Source: Paenirhizobium daejeonense
GTDB taxonomy: Bacteria > Pseudomonadota > Alphaproteobacteria > Rhizobiales > Rhizobiaceae
DNA length: 64,000 nt
Reading direction: 5' to 3'
NCBI RefSeq assembly: GCF_014280875.1
Contig: NZ_JACLAL010000003.1
Coordinates: forward strand, 124,001-188,000
Shown: piece by piece, positions 54,174 to 62,060 of the stretch
How positions within the stretch are numbered: the stretch's first letter is position 1
Layout of the letters: every line of letters starts with the position of its first letter
The notes under the pieces: model-generated
The model's database searches: none
Seen by the model: only the letters and a program-made list of their open reading frames with translations
Told to the model about the DNA's origin: nothing
Made by a program: the position numbers and the translations under genes

Positions 54174-54182
54174 CCGCGATGC

Positions 54183-55178
54183 TTACTCGGCGAGGAAGCT
54201 GCGATTGACGCTCTTTTCCGGGTCAAGCGCTGACGGATCGAGCTTCTGAGAGGCGGCGACGCGCTTCCAGGTTTCGGCAAGGCGCGCGGTTTCGAAGACG
54301 CCGAGGCCGTCCTTGTCCGTGACTTCGTTGAATTCGAGGACCATGGTGTCCTTGATCGCGCCCTTGACTACGTCGACAGGCAGTTCAGGCACGATCTTGT
54401 TGACCGAGACGGCGGATTCGTCAGGATTGGTCTTCACGTATTCCAGCGACTTCTTGAAGGCTTTGACGAAGCGCTTGGCGACATCAGGCCGCTCGGTGAT
54501 GAACTTGTCGGAGGCGAGCAGCGAGGCGGAATAGAGATCGAGGCCGGCGGCGTACCACGGCATGATTTCCAGTTCCTTGCCGGCCTGTGCAGCCTGACCG
54601 TTGAAGATCGAGACGTTGGTCATCCATGCGATGATGACGTCGGTCGCGCCGGTCATCAGCATCGGGCCGAGAGCGCCGGGGTCGGCCTTGGTCAGGGTGA
54701 TGTCGGATTCTGCGAGGCCCTTGTCGGCGAGAACGAGCGGCAGGAAGACGTTGGAAGAGGTGAAGGGCGAGGTGGCGACCTTCTTGCCCTTGACGTCCTC
54801 GATCTTGGAGATGCCGCTGTCCTTCAGCGCGAAGAAGGCATGCGGTCCCTTGTTGAAGATCGACATGATGCCGGTGACGGCAACCCTTTCGGTGACCTGG
54901 GCGGCCATGAGCGCGCCGATATCTGCCGAACCGACATCGGAGGTGCCGGCGGCCAGACGGGTGATCGCTTCGGTGGAGCCGCGGCCCGGCTCGACCTTGA
55001 TCTCGATGCCTTCCTCGGCACAGAAGCCCTTGTCGATGCACACGTAGATCGGCGCCTTGTCGCCGCCCGGCAGCCAGTCGAGCTGGAAGACCACGGTGTC
55101 GGCAGCCGAAGCGGTGCCGGCAAGCAGCGTTGCGAAAAGCGAGACGTAAAAACGTTTGGCAAAGCGGGCTTTGGTCAT
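54183..55178 (-). CDS. NMT1/SsuA-type ABC transporter substrate-binding protein
   Basis: Periplasmic binding protein of 331 residues. The signal peptide is MTKARFAKRFYVSLFATLLA, cut after TASA before ADTVVFQLDW. The fold is of the NMT1/THI5/SsuA type (FQLDWLPGGDKAPIYVCIDK, EEGIEIKVEPGRGSTEAITR, AAGTSDVGSADIGALMA). Ligands of this group include sulfonates, nitrate, pyrimidines and aromatic acids. ATG 55178 is chosen over the GTG at 55202 because the signal peptide starts there. First gene of the importer-oxygenase cluster. Confidence 0.9.
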   Translation of the reverse strand: MTKARFAKRFYVSLFATLLAGTASAADTVVFQLDWLPGGDKAPIYVCIDKGFCAEEGIEIKVEPGRGSTEAITRLAAGTSDVGSADIGALMAAQVTERVAVTGIMSIFNKGPHAFFALKDSGISKIEDVKGKKVATSPFTSSNVFLPLVLADKGLAESDITLTKADPGALGPMLMTGATDVIIAWMTNVSIFNGQAAQAGKELEIMPWYAAGLDLYSASLLASDKFITERPDVAKRFVKAFKKSLEYVKTNPDESAVSVNKIVPELPVDVVKGAIKDTMVLEFNEVTDKDGLGVFETARLAETWKRVAASQKLDPSALDPEKSVNRSFLAE

Positions 55179-55637
55179 TCCTGATTCTTCTCCTGTGCTC
55201 ACGGGGCCTTCGATCCTGCGACTTGCGGCGTCAGGCGGCTCTATGGTTCGTTGGGATTGGCGATGCGATGTGAAGCGGCATTTTTCCGGCGAAAAGCAAA
55301 AGGTCTCTCACTCGAGCAATGTCCCAGGCTCCGGGCCCTGACCGCTTCTACTCGCCAATTTCCCTGTGCATGTTCCGTGCCAGGTCGGATTTTCCGGCAG
55401 TTTCGGGGAAGTTCGTCATGGTGGCGAAAAATGGAGACTGCGCATTGAGCAAACAGGACCGGCTGTCGAGTTTTTTTGCTCAGTTTGTATGCATTTTAAT
55501 CGATGCTTTTTATTTCGGCATTCTCGCCCCTGCGGCGAAGGTCGGCGTCAAAATCCGCTTCTGTAGTATTGTGATAATACCCGCCGGTTTCCGATCTTTG
55601 TTAGCGTCCGCCCGACATATCTGAAAGGGAGGATGAC
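55179..55637. other. Divergent spacer between SBP gene and DJ-1/PfpI gene
   Basis: No gene is supported in these 459 bases. A 101-codon open frame at 55319-55624 lacks a ribosome-binding site and protein-like composition. The spacer holds the TGACCGCTTCTACTC word (55339-55353) shared with the oxygenase upstream region, a T-rich tract near 55471-55480, and the dyad at 55566-55580. Confidence 0.55.
55566..55580. promoter_or_regulatory. GTATT-N5-AATAC dyad upstream of the DJ-1/PfpI gene
   Basis: GTATT (55566-55570) and AATAC (55576-55580) form a perfect short dyad with GTGAT between, 57 bases before the DJ-1/PfpI start. It is a candidate operator by symmetry and position only. Confidence 0.35.
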
Positions 55638-56204
55638 ATGTCGAAGAAGATCCTGATGATCGTCGGTGATTTCGCCGAGGATTATGAAACCATGGTGCCG
55701 TTCCAGACGCTGCTTGCCGTCGGGCACACGGTTCATGCTGCCTGCCCCGGCAAGAAGGCCGGCCAGTCGATCGCGACCGCCATTCACGATTTCGAGGGTG
55801 ACCAGACCTATAGCGAAAAGCGCGGTCACAATTTCGCGCTCAACGCCACCTTCGCCGATATCAAGGCTGCTGATTACGATGCGCTGGTGATCCCGGGTGG
55901 CCGCGCGCCGGAATATCTGCGCCTCAATCCTGACGTCATCGCCGCCGTGAAGCACTTCTTCGATGCCGACAAGCCGGTTGCTGCCGTTTGCCACGGTGCG
56001 CAGATCCTTGCCGCCGCCGGCGTTCTCTCCGGCCGCACCTGCTCGGCCTATCCGGCCTGCCGTCCCGAAGTCGAACTTGCCGGCGGCAAATATGCGGAGA
56101 TCGCCATCGATGCCGCCGTGACCGACGGCAAGCTGGTGACGGCGCCCGCTTGGCCGGCGCATCCGGCATGGCTTTCGCAGTTCATGGCGGTTCTTGCCGC
56201 CTGA
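55638..56204 (+). CDS. DJ-1/PfpI-family protein
   Basis: A 188-residue protein of the class I glutamine amidotransferase-like superfamily. It has [14 protein letters not shown] at the start with E14, [13 protein letters not shown], and the nucleophile elbow with C118-H119 in [17 protein letters not shown]. Members include proteases, isocyanide hydratases, glyoxalases and chaperones, so the activity is open. AAGGGAGG precedes the ATG. It is divergent from the importer-oxygenase cluster. The shared spacer suggests, but does not prove, a joint role. Confidence 0.9.
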   Translation: MSKKILMIVGDFAEDYETMVPFQTLLAVGHTVHAACPGKKAGQSIATAIHDFEGDQTYSEKRGHNFALNATFADIKAADYDALVIPGGRAPEYLRLNPDVIAAVKHFFDADKPVAAVCHGAQILAAAGVLSGRTCSAYPACRPEVELAGGKYAEIAIDAAVTDGKLVTAPAWPAHPAWLSQFMAVLAA

Positions 56205-56225
56205 TGTTGGCCCGGACAAACGAGG

Positions 56226-56250
56226 CGGCGGGAGCTTCAAGCGCCCGCCG
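56226..56250 (+). terminator. Terminator of the DJ-1/PfpI gene
   Basis: CGGCGGG (56226-56232) pairs with CCCGCCG (56244-56250). An inner GCT/AGC pair extends the stem. It is followed by TTTC. It lies 22 bases after the stop. Confidence 0.65.
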
Positions 56251-56286
56251 TTTCGAATAGGCCTGTTGAGTGGCGCACCGTGCTTT

Positions 56287-56310
56287 CCGAAAATCGATTC
56301 CGCTTTTCGG
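56287..56310. repeat. Rhizobial extragenic palindrome (CCGAAAA type)
   Basis: CCGAAAA (56287-56293) and TTTTCGG (56304-56310) flank TCGATTCCGC. This core is common in extragenic palindromes of Rhizobiaceae. It lies 53 bases before the ribbon-helix-helix gene. Confidence 0.55.
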
Positions 56311-56362
56311 GCCTATGCGCTAGGTTCGGGTTGTCGGAGGACATGGCACATTGGGAGGAAAC

Positions 56363-56713
56363 ATGTGCAAGCTCTTCATTCAGGCGGATCCCAATCTCTG
56401 GGAGAGCCATACCAAGTCGATGCGCATCGACGGCATGGTCACCAGCGTTCGGCTGGAAAACTTCTTCTGGATGACGCTGGAGGAGATCGGCCGGCGTGAC
56501 CGCATGACGGTTATCCAGCTCATCGCCAAGCTCTACAATGAATCGATCGATGCGGGACATGACCTCGGCAACTTCACGTCGTTCCTGCGCGTGTGCTGCG
56601 GTCGTTACCTTGCGCTGCAGCTTTCCGGCGATATTCCCGACAATACCGATCTGCCGATTTCCTCGCTCGATGCCGACAGCATCCTGAATGCGGAGCAGGC
56701 CAAGTATCACTGA
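56363..56713 (+). CDS. Ribbon-helix-helix domain protein (RHH_4 type)
   Basis: A small protein of 116 residues starting MCKLFIQADPNLWESHTKSM. The strand TSVRLENFFW (about 31-40) followed by helices LEEIGRRDRMTVIQLIAKLYNESID forms a ribbon-helix-helix DNA-binding fold. A short acidic tail follows. Proteins of this type are conserved in alphaproteobacteria and often wrongly named sulfotransferases. The role is unknown, probably a regulator. ATG 56363 has GGGAGGAAAC directly upstream. A terminator follows. Confidence 0.85.
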   Translation: MCKLFIQADPNLWESHTKSMRIDGMVTSVRLENFFWMTLEEIGRRDRMTVIQLIAKLYNESIDAGHDLGNFTSFLRVCCGRYLALQLSGDIPDNTDLPISSLDADSILNAEQAKYH

Positions 56714-56775
56714 CATCCGTCGACTGCCGCAGGGTGTGGACGCTATCCCGTTCCTCACCTCGATTGCTTCAGGAG

Positions 56776-56798
56776 AAAGGGCGCCGAGGCGCCCTTTT
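56776..56798. terminator. Bidirectional terminator
   Basis: AAAGGGCGC pairs with GCGCCCTTT around a 4-5 base loop, with A- and T-runs on the two sides. It lies between the convergent ribbon-helix-helix and OppC-like genes and can serve both. Confidence 0.85.
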
Positions 56799-56824
56799 CG
56801 TTGTCTGATTGGCTTCCGGCGGTT

Positions 56825-57742
56825 CTACCGTTTCAGCATTCTCGGATCGAGCGCGTCACGGATGGCGTCGCCGATATAGTTGACGCTCAAAACGGTGAGC
56901 GAGATCGCCAGCCCCGGCCAGAGCACGCGGGACGGGTTGATCTGCAGGAAGTTGGCGCCGTCATAGAGCAGGCGTCCCCAGGTCGGGAAGTCCGAGGGGA
57001 AGCCGAGGCCGAGGAAGGAAAGCGCGGATTCCGTGATGATGGCCGAGGCAATGCCAAGAGTTGCCGAAACCATGATCGAGCTCATGACATTGGGCAGGAT
57101 GTGCTTGAGGATCACGCGATATTCATGCATGCCGCTCGACTTGGCGGCGAGGATGAATTCCTGGCTTTTGACCGCCAGCACGTCGCCGCGCACGATACGG
57201 GCGGTATGCATCCAGCTCGTGATGCCGATGACGAAGACGATCAGGATGAATATCCCGGTCTCCGGCCCGAAGGCTGCTCTCAGCGTATCTCGAAAGAGCA
57301 TGATGATGACGAGCAGCAAGGGCAGCAGCGGCAGCGCGAGAAAGAGGTCGGTCAGGCGCATCAACGGCCCATCGATCCGCTTCATGTAACCTGCGAGAAC
57401 CCCAACAAATGTGCCGAGAAGCAGAGACAGCAGCATGGCCGTTATGCCGACGGCGAGCGAGATCTGCCCGCCGGCGAGAACCTGGGCCAGCATGTCGTGG
57501 CCGAGATTGTCGGTGCCGAAGGGGTGGGCGAAGGATGGTCCCTGGTTCTTGGCCTTGATGTCGATCTTGTTCGGATCGATCGTGTGGATGAATGGGCCGA
57601 GATAGACCGCGATGACGATGAAGCCGAAGACCACAAGGCCGGCGACGCCGCCGGGATGGGCGCGGAACTGATGCCAGAGATCTGCGAGCGGCGAACTCTT
57701 CCTCTCTGTGGCGGGAGCGACTGCGACGGTGGTGTCAGTCAT
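56825..57742 (-). CDS. Peptide ABC transporter permease (OppC/DppC-like)
   Basis: Inner-membrane permease of 305 residues. The hallmark HPFGTDNLGHDMLAQVLAGG lies before helix 2. Six helices and the loop EFILAAKSSGMHEYRVILKHILPNVMSS follow. ATG 57742 overlaps the OppB stop in an 8-base ATGACTGA, so the two are coupled. An extension to 57784 lies inside oppB and is unlikely. Last gene of the minus-strand half of the importer. Confidence 0.93.
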   Translation of the reverse strand: MTDTTVAVAPATERKSSPLADLWHQFRAHPGGVAGLVVFGFIVIAVYLGPFIHTIDPNKIDIKAKNQGPSFAHPFGTDNLGHDMLAQVLAGGQISLAVGITAMLLSLLLGTFVGVLAGYMKRIDGPLMRLTDLFLALPLLPLLLVIIMLFRDTLRAAFGPETGIFILIVFVIGITSWMHTARIVRGDVLAVKSQEFILAAKSSGMHEYRVILKHILPNVMSSIMVSATLGIASAIITESALSFLGLGFPSDFPTWGRLLYDGANFLQINPSRVLWPGLAISLTVLSVNYIGDAIRDALDPRMLKR

Positions 57743-58745
57743 AGCGGATCCTCGGATCAAGGATGCCGTAGAGGACATCGGCAATCAGGTTGAAGAACAC
57801 GATCAGGAAGGCGAAGATGAAGGTTAGCGTCTGGACCAGCGGAATGTCGGCCCCCTGGATCGCTGTGATCAAAAGCTGGCCGAGACCGTTCACCCGGAAG
57901 ATCTGTTCGGTGATGATGGCGCCCGAAAAGATCGTCGGCACGCCGAGCGCGATGACGGTGACGACCGGGATCAGGCTGTTGCGCAGGACGTGCACCAGCA
58001 GCACGACCTTTTCCTTCACACCCTTGGCGCGAGCGGTGCGGACGTAATCCTGATGCAGGTTGTCGAGCATGGAGGCCCGCACGAAGCGGCTGATCTGCGA
58101 GGTGTTGTAGAGTGTCAGCACGAGTACCGGCAGAAACATCTGCCTGACCTGGGCAACGAAGCTCGACCAGTCATTGACCACCAGATTGGTGTCGTAGATC
58201 GACGGAAACCAATGCAGGTATGAACTGAACACGACGATCAGCAGCACACCGGTGAAGAAGGTCGGAACCGAATAGCCGACCATCGAGACGAAGGTGCCGA
58301 TCTGGTCGAACAGCGAATATTGCCTGTAGGCCGAGATGACGCCGATCGGGATCGCCAGCATGACGCCGAACAGATAGGACAGGCCGACCACCCAGAGCGT
58401 TTGCGGCAGGCGTTGGACGATCAGGTCGACCACCGGGCTGCGGGTTGCCCATGAGAGCACGCGCAGGCGGTTGCCGTCGCCGACGGTTATGCCGGTGATC
58501 TGTTCGAAGATATTGAGCGGCTCATTGATAAAAAATTGCTGCAGCCATTTCAGATAGCGGATGAAGAAGGGCTGATCGATGCCCATTGCTTCCCTGATCT
58601 GGGCGCGGACCTCGGGAGGAATGGTGAGCGGCAGGTCGCTCAGCGGATCGCTCGGGGCAAGGTCGAGCAGGGCAAAGATGATGAAGCTGATGACCAGCAA
58701 TGTCGGGATTGCAAACAGCAATCGCCTGATGGTGAAGGTGAACAT
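57735..58745 (-). CDS. Peptide ABC transporter permease (OppB/DppB-like)
   Basis: Inner-membrane permease of 336 residues, six helices. MFTFTIRRLLFAIPTLLVIS starts the first helix, and DYVRTARAKGVKEKVVLLVHVLRNSLIPVV is the EAA-type loop. FFINEPLNIFEQITGITVGD is a periplasmic stretch longer than in many DppB proteins. ATG 58745 has GGGGACC upstream. A strong hairpin separates it from the binding-protein gene. Confidence 0.93.
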   Translation of the reverse strand: MFTFTIRRLLFAIPTLLVISFIIFALLDLAPSDPLSDLPLTIPPEVRAQIREAMGIDQPFFIRYLKWLQQFFINEPLNIFEQITGITVGDGNRLRVLSWATRSPVVDLIVQRLPQTLWVVGLSYLFGVMLAIPIGVISAYRQYSLFDQIGTFVSMVGYSVPTFFTGVLLIVVFSSYLHWFPSIYDTNLVVNDWSSFVAQVRQMFLPVLVLTLYNTSQISRFVRASMLDNLHQDYVRTARAKGVKEKVVLLVHVLRNSLIPVVTVIALGVPTIFSGAIITEQIFRVNGLGQLLITAIQGADIPLVQTLTFIFAFLIVFFNLIADVLYGILDPRIRYD

Positions 58746-58778
58746 TGGTTGGTCCCCGGACTGTCACGAAGGAAATGA

Positions 58779-58810
58779 TTTCGCCGGGCCGAAGGTTCGG
58801 CCCGGCGAAA
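58779..58810 (-). terminator. 15-bp hairpin between SBP and permease genes
   Basis: TTTCGCCGGGCCGAA (58779-58793) and TTCGGCCCGGCGAAA (58796-58810) are exact complements. It begins 7 bases after the binding-protein stop. Such hairpins usually protect the binding-protein mRNA and end part of the transcripts, so less permease is made. Confidence 0.75.
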
Positions 58811-58816
58811 TGGCAC

Positions 58817-60523
58817 TTACTTCTTGCGAGACCAGTCGGCGACGTTCCAGAGTTCGCTGTCCCAGGCGTTCATCTTGACGCCATCGAGGGTGACCGAATG
58901 GGACGAGACGCTACCGCGGTGAATGAGCGGAATCTGCGCCACGTCGTTGGTCAGCATGTCGTTGAGCTTCTTGGCGATGACGGCGCGTTCCTCAAGCTTG
59001 GAGGTCTTGCCGAGTTCGAGGACGAGTTTGTCGTATTCCGGGTTGCAGTAGCGGACGATGTTTTCACCCTGCCAGCCATTGGCCGGGCTCGGGATCTTGT
59101 CGCACATCCAGCCGGCCATGTACTTCTCCGGGTCGGTGCCGTCGAAGTTGTTGGTGTACATCTGCACGTCGGCATAGAACTTCTGGAAGGTGTCCGGGCT
59201 TGCCGGGTCGCCGCCGAAGAAGACCGAAGCCGCGACGTTGCGCAGTTCGACCTCAACGCCGATCTGCGACCACATGTCCTTGACCAGCGCTTGTGTCGCC
59301 TGACGCACGGAATTGGTCGAGGTCTGGTAGAGGAAGGAGAGCTTGGTGCCGTTCTTGGCGCGGATCCCGTCCGAACCCTTCACCCAGCCGGCGTCGTCGA
59401 GCAGCTTGTTGGCGGCATCGAGATCTTGTTTCAGGCACCAGTCGACATCGGTCGACTTGTAGATATCCGGAGCGGGCAGGATGTTGCAGGTCGGCTGGCC
59501 GGCTTCGCCGTAGCCGGTCTCGTCGATGACATCGCGGTCGATGGCGAGCGACAGGGCCTTCTTCACGGCCGGATCGGAGAGTGCCGGATGCGGGCCTGCC
59601 TCCTTGGTGGAGCGCTTGTCGCCAAGCGAGGGATCGACCGCATAGGGGTTGAGGTCAATACGCTCGACCTGGGTGCCGAAAGCGGTGACGAGCACGCCCT
59701 TGCCGGCGGCGACCATGGTCGCGAGGATTTCAGGTTCCACCTGCATGTTCCAGGCGTAGTCGTATTCGCCGGTCTCCAGAACAGCGCGGGCGGCCGATGC
59801 CGCATCCCCGCCGCCCTTGATGGTGGCGGTGGCGAAGGCGGGCTTGGCCGGATCGCGATAGTTCGGGTTGGCTTCGAAGGTGATGACGTCGTTCGGCTTG
59901 AATTCCTTCACCTTGAACGGGCCGGTGCCGATCGGGCCGAAGTTGGCCGAGGTGCATTCCGGAGCCTTGGCGCCGAGGCAGTCCTTGAACTGGGCTGCCT
60001 GGATGATCGGCGACTGGGCACCGACGAAGGCGCTGTAGGGATAGGGTTTCGGTTCGGAGAAGGAGACCTTGATGGTGGAGGGATCAATGGCCTCGACGCT
60101 GGTCACGCCTTCGTAATAGGCGGCCTGGGCGCAGCCGCCGTCAGGCGCGGTGCAATACTTCCAGGTGAAGATCGCGTCGTCGGCGGTGACCGGCGTGCCG
60201 TCGGACCACTTGAGATCGGGTTTCAGCTTCCAGGTAATGCTTTTCAGGTCGGCGGATACGCCGCCGTTCTCGACGGTCGGAATTTCAGAGGCGAGCATCG
60301 GCACAAGTGCGCCGGTTTCGTCGTAACGCGCCAGCGGTTCGATGACCATCGAGGCGCCGTAGACTTCCTTGGTGCCGCCGGAGAGATAGGGGTTGAGGGT
60401 GGAAATCGCCTGCCAAAAGAGAATTTTCAGCTCGCCGTCCGAGCCTCGCTCGGCCATTGCCGGCGCCGCCGAGAAGGCCAGTGCCGCTACCGATGCCGCC
60501 AATGCAATACGAAGTCTGTTCAT
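58817..60523 (-). CDS. Peptide ABC transporter substrate-binding protein (family 5)
   Basis: Periplasmic binding protein of 568 residues. The signal peptide is MNRLRIALAASVAALAFSAA, cut after PAMA before ERGSDG. Family 5 features: PLARYDETGALVPMLASEIP, KSITWKLKPDLKWSDGTPVT and GPFKVKEFKPNDVITFEANP. Two cysteine pairs near 175-195 and 345-365 could form disulphides. AGGGGAA precedes the ATG. Start of the minus-strand half of the importer, divergent from the M20 hydrolase gene. Confidence 0.92.
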   Translation of the reverse strand: MNRLRIALAASVAALAFSAAPAMAERGSDGELKILFWQAISTLNPYLSGGTKEVYGASMVIEPLARYDETGALVPMLASEIPTVENGGVSADLKSITWKLKPDLKWSDGTPVTADDAIFTWKYCTAPDGGCAQAAYYEGVTSVEAIDPSTIKVSFSEPKPYPYSAFVGAQSPIIQAAQFKDCLGAKAPECTSANFGPIGTGPFKVKEFKPNDVITFEANPNYRDPAKPAFATATIKGGGDAASAARAVLETGEYDYAWNMQVEPEILATMVAAGKGVLVTAFGTQVERIDLNPYAVDPSLGDKRSTKEAGPHPALSDPAVKKALSLAIDRDVIDETGYGEAGQPTCNILPAPDIYKSTDVDWCLKQDLDAANKLLDDAGWVKGSDGIRAKNGTKLSFLYQTSTNSVRQATQALVKDMWSQIGVEVELRNVAASVFFGGDPASPDTFQKFYADVQMYTNNFDGTDPEKYMAGWMCDKIPSPANGWQGENIVRYCNPEYDKLVLELGKTSKLEERAVIAKKLNDMLTNDVAQIPLIHRGSVSSHSVTLDGVKMNAWDSELWNVADWSRKK

Positions 60524-60844
60524 ATGCTGTTCCCCTATTTTTTTGTTGGAGCTGTATGAAACATGTATCCGCGGGAGAGTTCCCGGCTCTCCGGGATATG
60601 CAAGGTCAGGCGTTTCTTATGTCTCTGACCCTGTTTGCTAATTTTGATTCGTTGGCCTCCACTCGAATACTGGACCCACACCTGACGGTTGTTGCAGCTG
60701 GCGGGCCTGATCAAAATTTGGGCCATCTAAGCATAGGCCTATTTTCCGTTCAAGGCGGAAAATTGCGGCTTGCAAAGGCGCTTCAAGGCGGCGCAGTATG
60801 GCTGCATAAAAAGTGGGAACTGAACAAAAAAACGAGGAAAAACA
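60524..60844. other. Divergent spacer between SBP gene and M20 hydrolase gene
   Basis: No gene is supported in these 321 bases. They hold an imperfect dyad ATCCGCGGGAGAG/CTCTCCGGGAT near 60569-60599, a perfect 8-base dyad at 60741-60763, and TTCAAGGCGG repeated at 60749-60758 and 60782-60791, 33 bases apart. Both flanking operons probably start here. Confidence 0.5.
60741..60763. promoter_or_regulatory. ATTTTCCG/CGGAAAAT dyad upstream of the M20 hydrolase gene
   Basis: ATTTTCCG (60741-60748) and CGGAAAAT (60756-60763) are exact complements with a 7-base spacer, about 80 bases before the start codon. The right part overlaps the first of two TTCAAGGCGG direct repeats. Candidate operator. The regulator is unknown. 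Confidence 0.35.
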
Positions 60845-62008
60845 ATGCCCGTGCTCAATCGCGCCAGCGAGTTGCAGCAGGAGGTGGCCGGTTGGCGGCG
60901 CCATCTGCATGAGAATCCGGAACTGTTGTTCGACGTTTACGACACCTCGAATTTCGTGGCCGAGAAGCTGAAGGAATTCGGTTGCGACACAGTCCAGACG
61001 GGAATCGGGCGCTCCGGCGTGGTGGGGATCATCAAGGGCAGTCGCGGCAGCGGGCCGGTCGTCGGTTTTCGCGCCGACATGGACGCGCTGCCGATCTACG
61101 AGACGAGCGGCCGTGAATGGTCGTCCAAGACCCCGGGCAAGATGCATGCCTGCGGTCATGACGGGCATACGGCGATGCTGCTGGGTGCTGCGAAGTATCT
61201 GGCGGAGACTCGCAATTTTCGCGGCTCCGTCGCGGTGATCTTCCAGCCGGCGGAAGAGGGCGGCGGCGGCGGCCTCGAAATGGTCAATGACGGCATGATG
61301 GAGACGTTCGGTATCTCCCAGGTTTACGGCATGCACAACGCGCCGGGCCTGCCGGTCGGACATTTCGCCACCCGCAACGGATCGGTGATGGCGGCAGCCG
61401 ACGAATTCGAAATCATCGTTCACGGACGCGGCGGGCATGCCGCCCAGCCGCATACGACGATCGACCCGGTACTCGTTTCCTCCCATGTGGTCATCGCGCT
61501 GCAGGCAATCGCCTCGCGCGAGGTGGATCCGCTGAAATCCGTCGTCGTCACCGTCGCGACGGTGCATGGCGGGGAAGCCTCAAATGTGATTGCCAATACC
61601 GTCAAGCTTTCAGGCACCGTGCGCACGCTGCTGCCTGAGACGCGCGACCATGCGGAAAAGCGTCTCGGAGAGATCGCGCGCGGCATCGCCGGCAGCTTCG
61701 GGGCGAGCGTCGATGTGCATTATCGCCGCGGTTATCCCGTCACCTTCAATCATGCGGATGAGACCGAATTCGCGCTCGGCATCATGCGCAAGGTGGCGGG
61801 CGAAAAGGCGGTTGAGGGCAACATGCCGCCTCTGATGGGGGCGGAGGATTTCTCCTACATGCTTGAGGCCCGACCGGGCGCCTTCGTCTTCATCGGCAAT
61901 GGCGACAGCGCGAACCTTCACCATTCTGCCTATGATTTCAACGACGAGGCTATCCCCTACGGCATCAGCTACTGGGTCATGCTTGCGGAAAATGCGCTCG
62001 CCGCCTGA
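60845..62008 (+). CDS. M20-family amidohydrolase (hippurate hydrolase/aminoacylase type)
   Basis: Zinc hydrolase of 387 residues that removes acyl groups from N-acyl amino acids. Metal-binding motifs: HACGHDGHTAMLL (H101, C103, H105), FQPAEEGGGGGLEMV, MHNAPGLPVG, and the closing histidine in LHHSAYDFND. The dimerisation domain lies at about 185-290. No signal peptide. GAGGAAAA precedes the ATG. It is followed after 52 bases by the fused ATPase of the same peptide importer, so the enzyme probably processes the imported peptide or acyl amino acid. Confidence 0.93.
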   Translation: MPVLNRASELQQEVAGWRRHLHENPELLFDVYDTSNFVAEKLKEFGCDTVQTGIGRSGVVGIIKGSRGSGPVVGFRADMDALPIYETSGREWSSKTPGKMHACGHDGHTAMLLGAAKYLAETRNFRGSVAVIFQPAEEGGGGGLEMVNDGMMETFGISQVYGMHNAPGLPVGHFATRNGSVMAAADEFEIIVHGRGGHAAQPHTTIDPVLVSSHVVIALQAIASREVDPLKSVVVTVATVHGGEASNVIANTVKLSGTVRTLLPETRDHAEKRLGEIARGIAGSFGASVDVHYRRGYPVTFNHADETEFALGIMRKVAGEKAVEGNMPPLMGAEDFSYMLEARPGAFVFIGNGDSANLHHSAYDFNDEAIPYGISYWVMLAENALAA

Positions 62009-62060
62009 TTTCGGGACGGCGGGTGTTTTCTATATCAATCGTCGTGGAACGGAGTGTGCA

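Noticed and set aside
55319..55624. A possible 101-residue gene in the divergent spacer
   Set aside because: No ribosome-binding site, no family resemblance, mixed composition, and it would end 13 bases before the DJ-1/PfpI start over the probable promoter.
58745..60559. A 604-codon plus-strand frame
   Set aside because: It is opposite the peptide-binding-protein gene, whose signal peptide and family motifs are unmistakable. The plus-strand product has no recognisable features.
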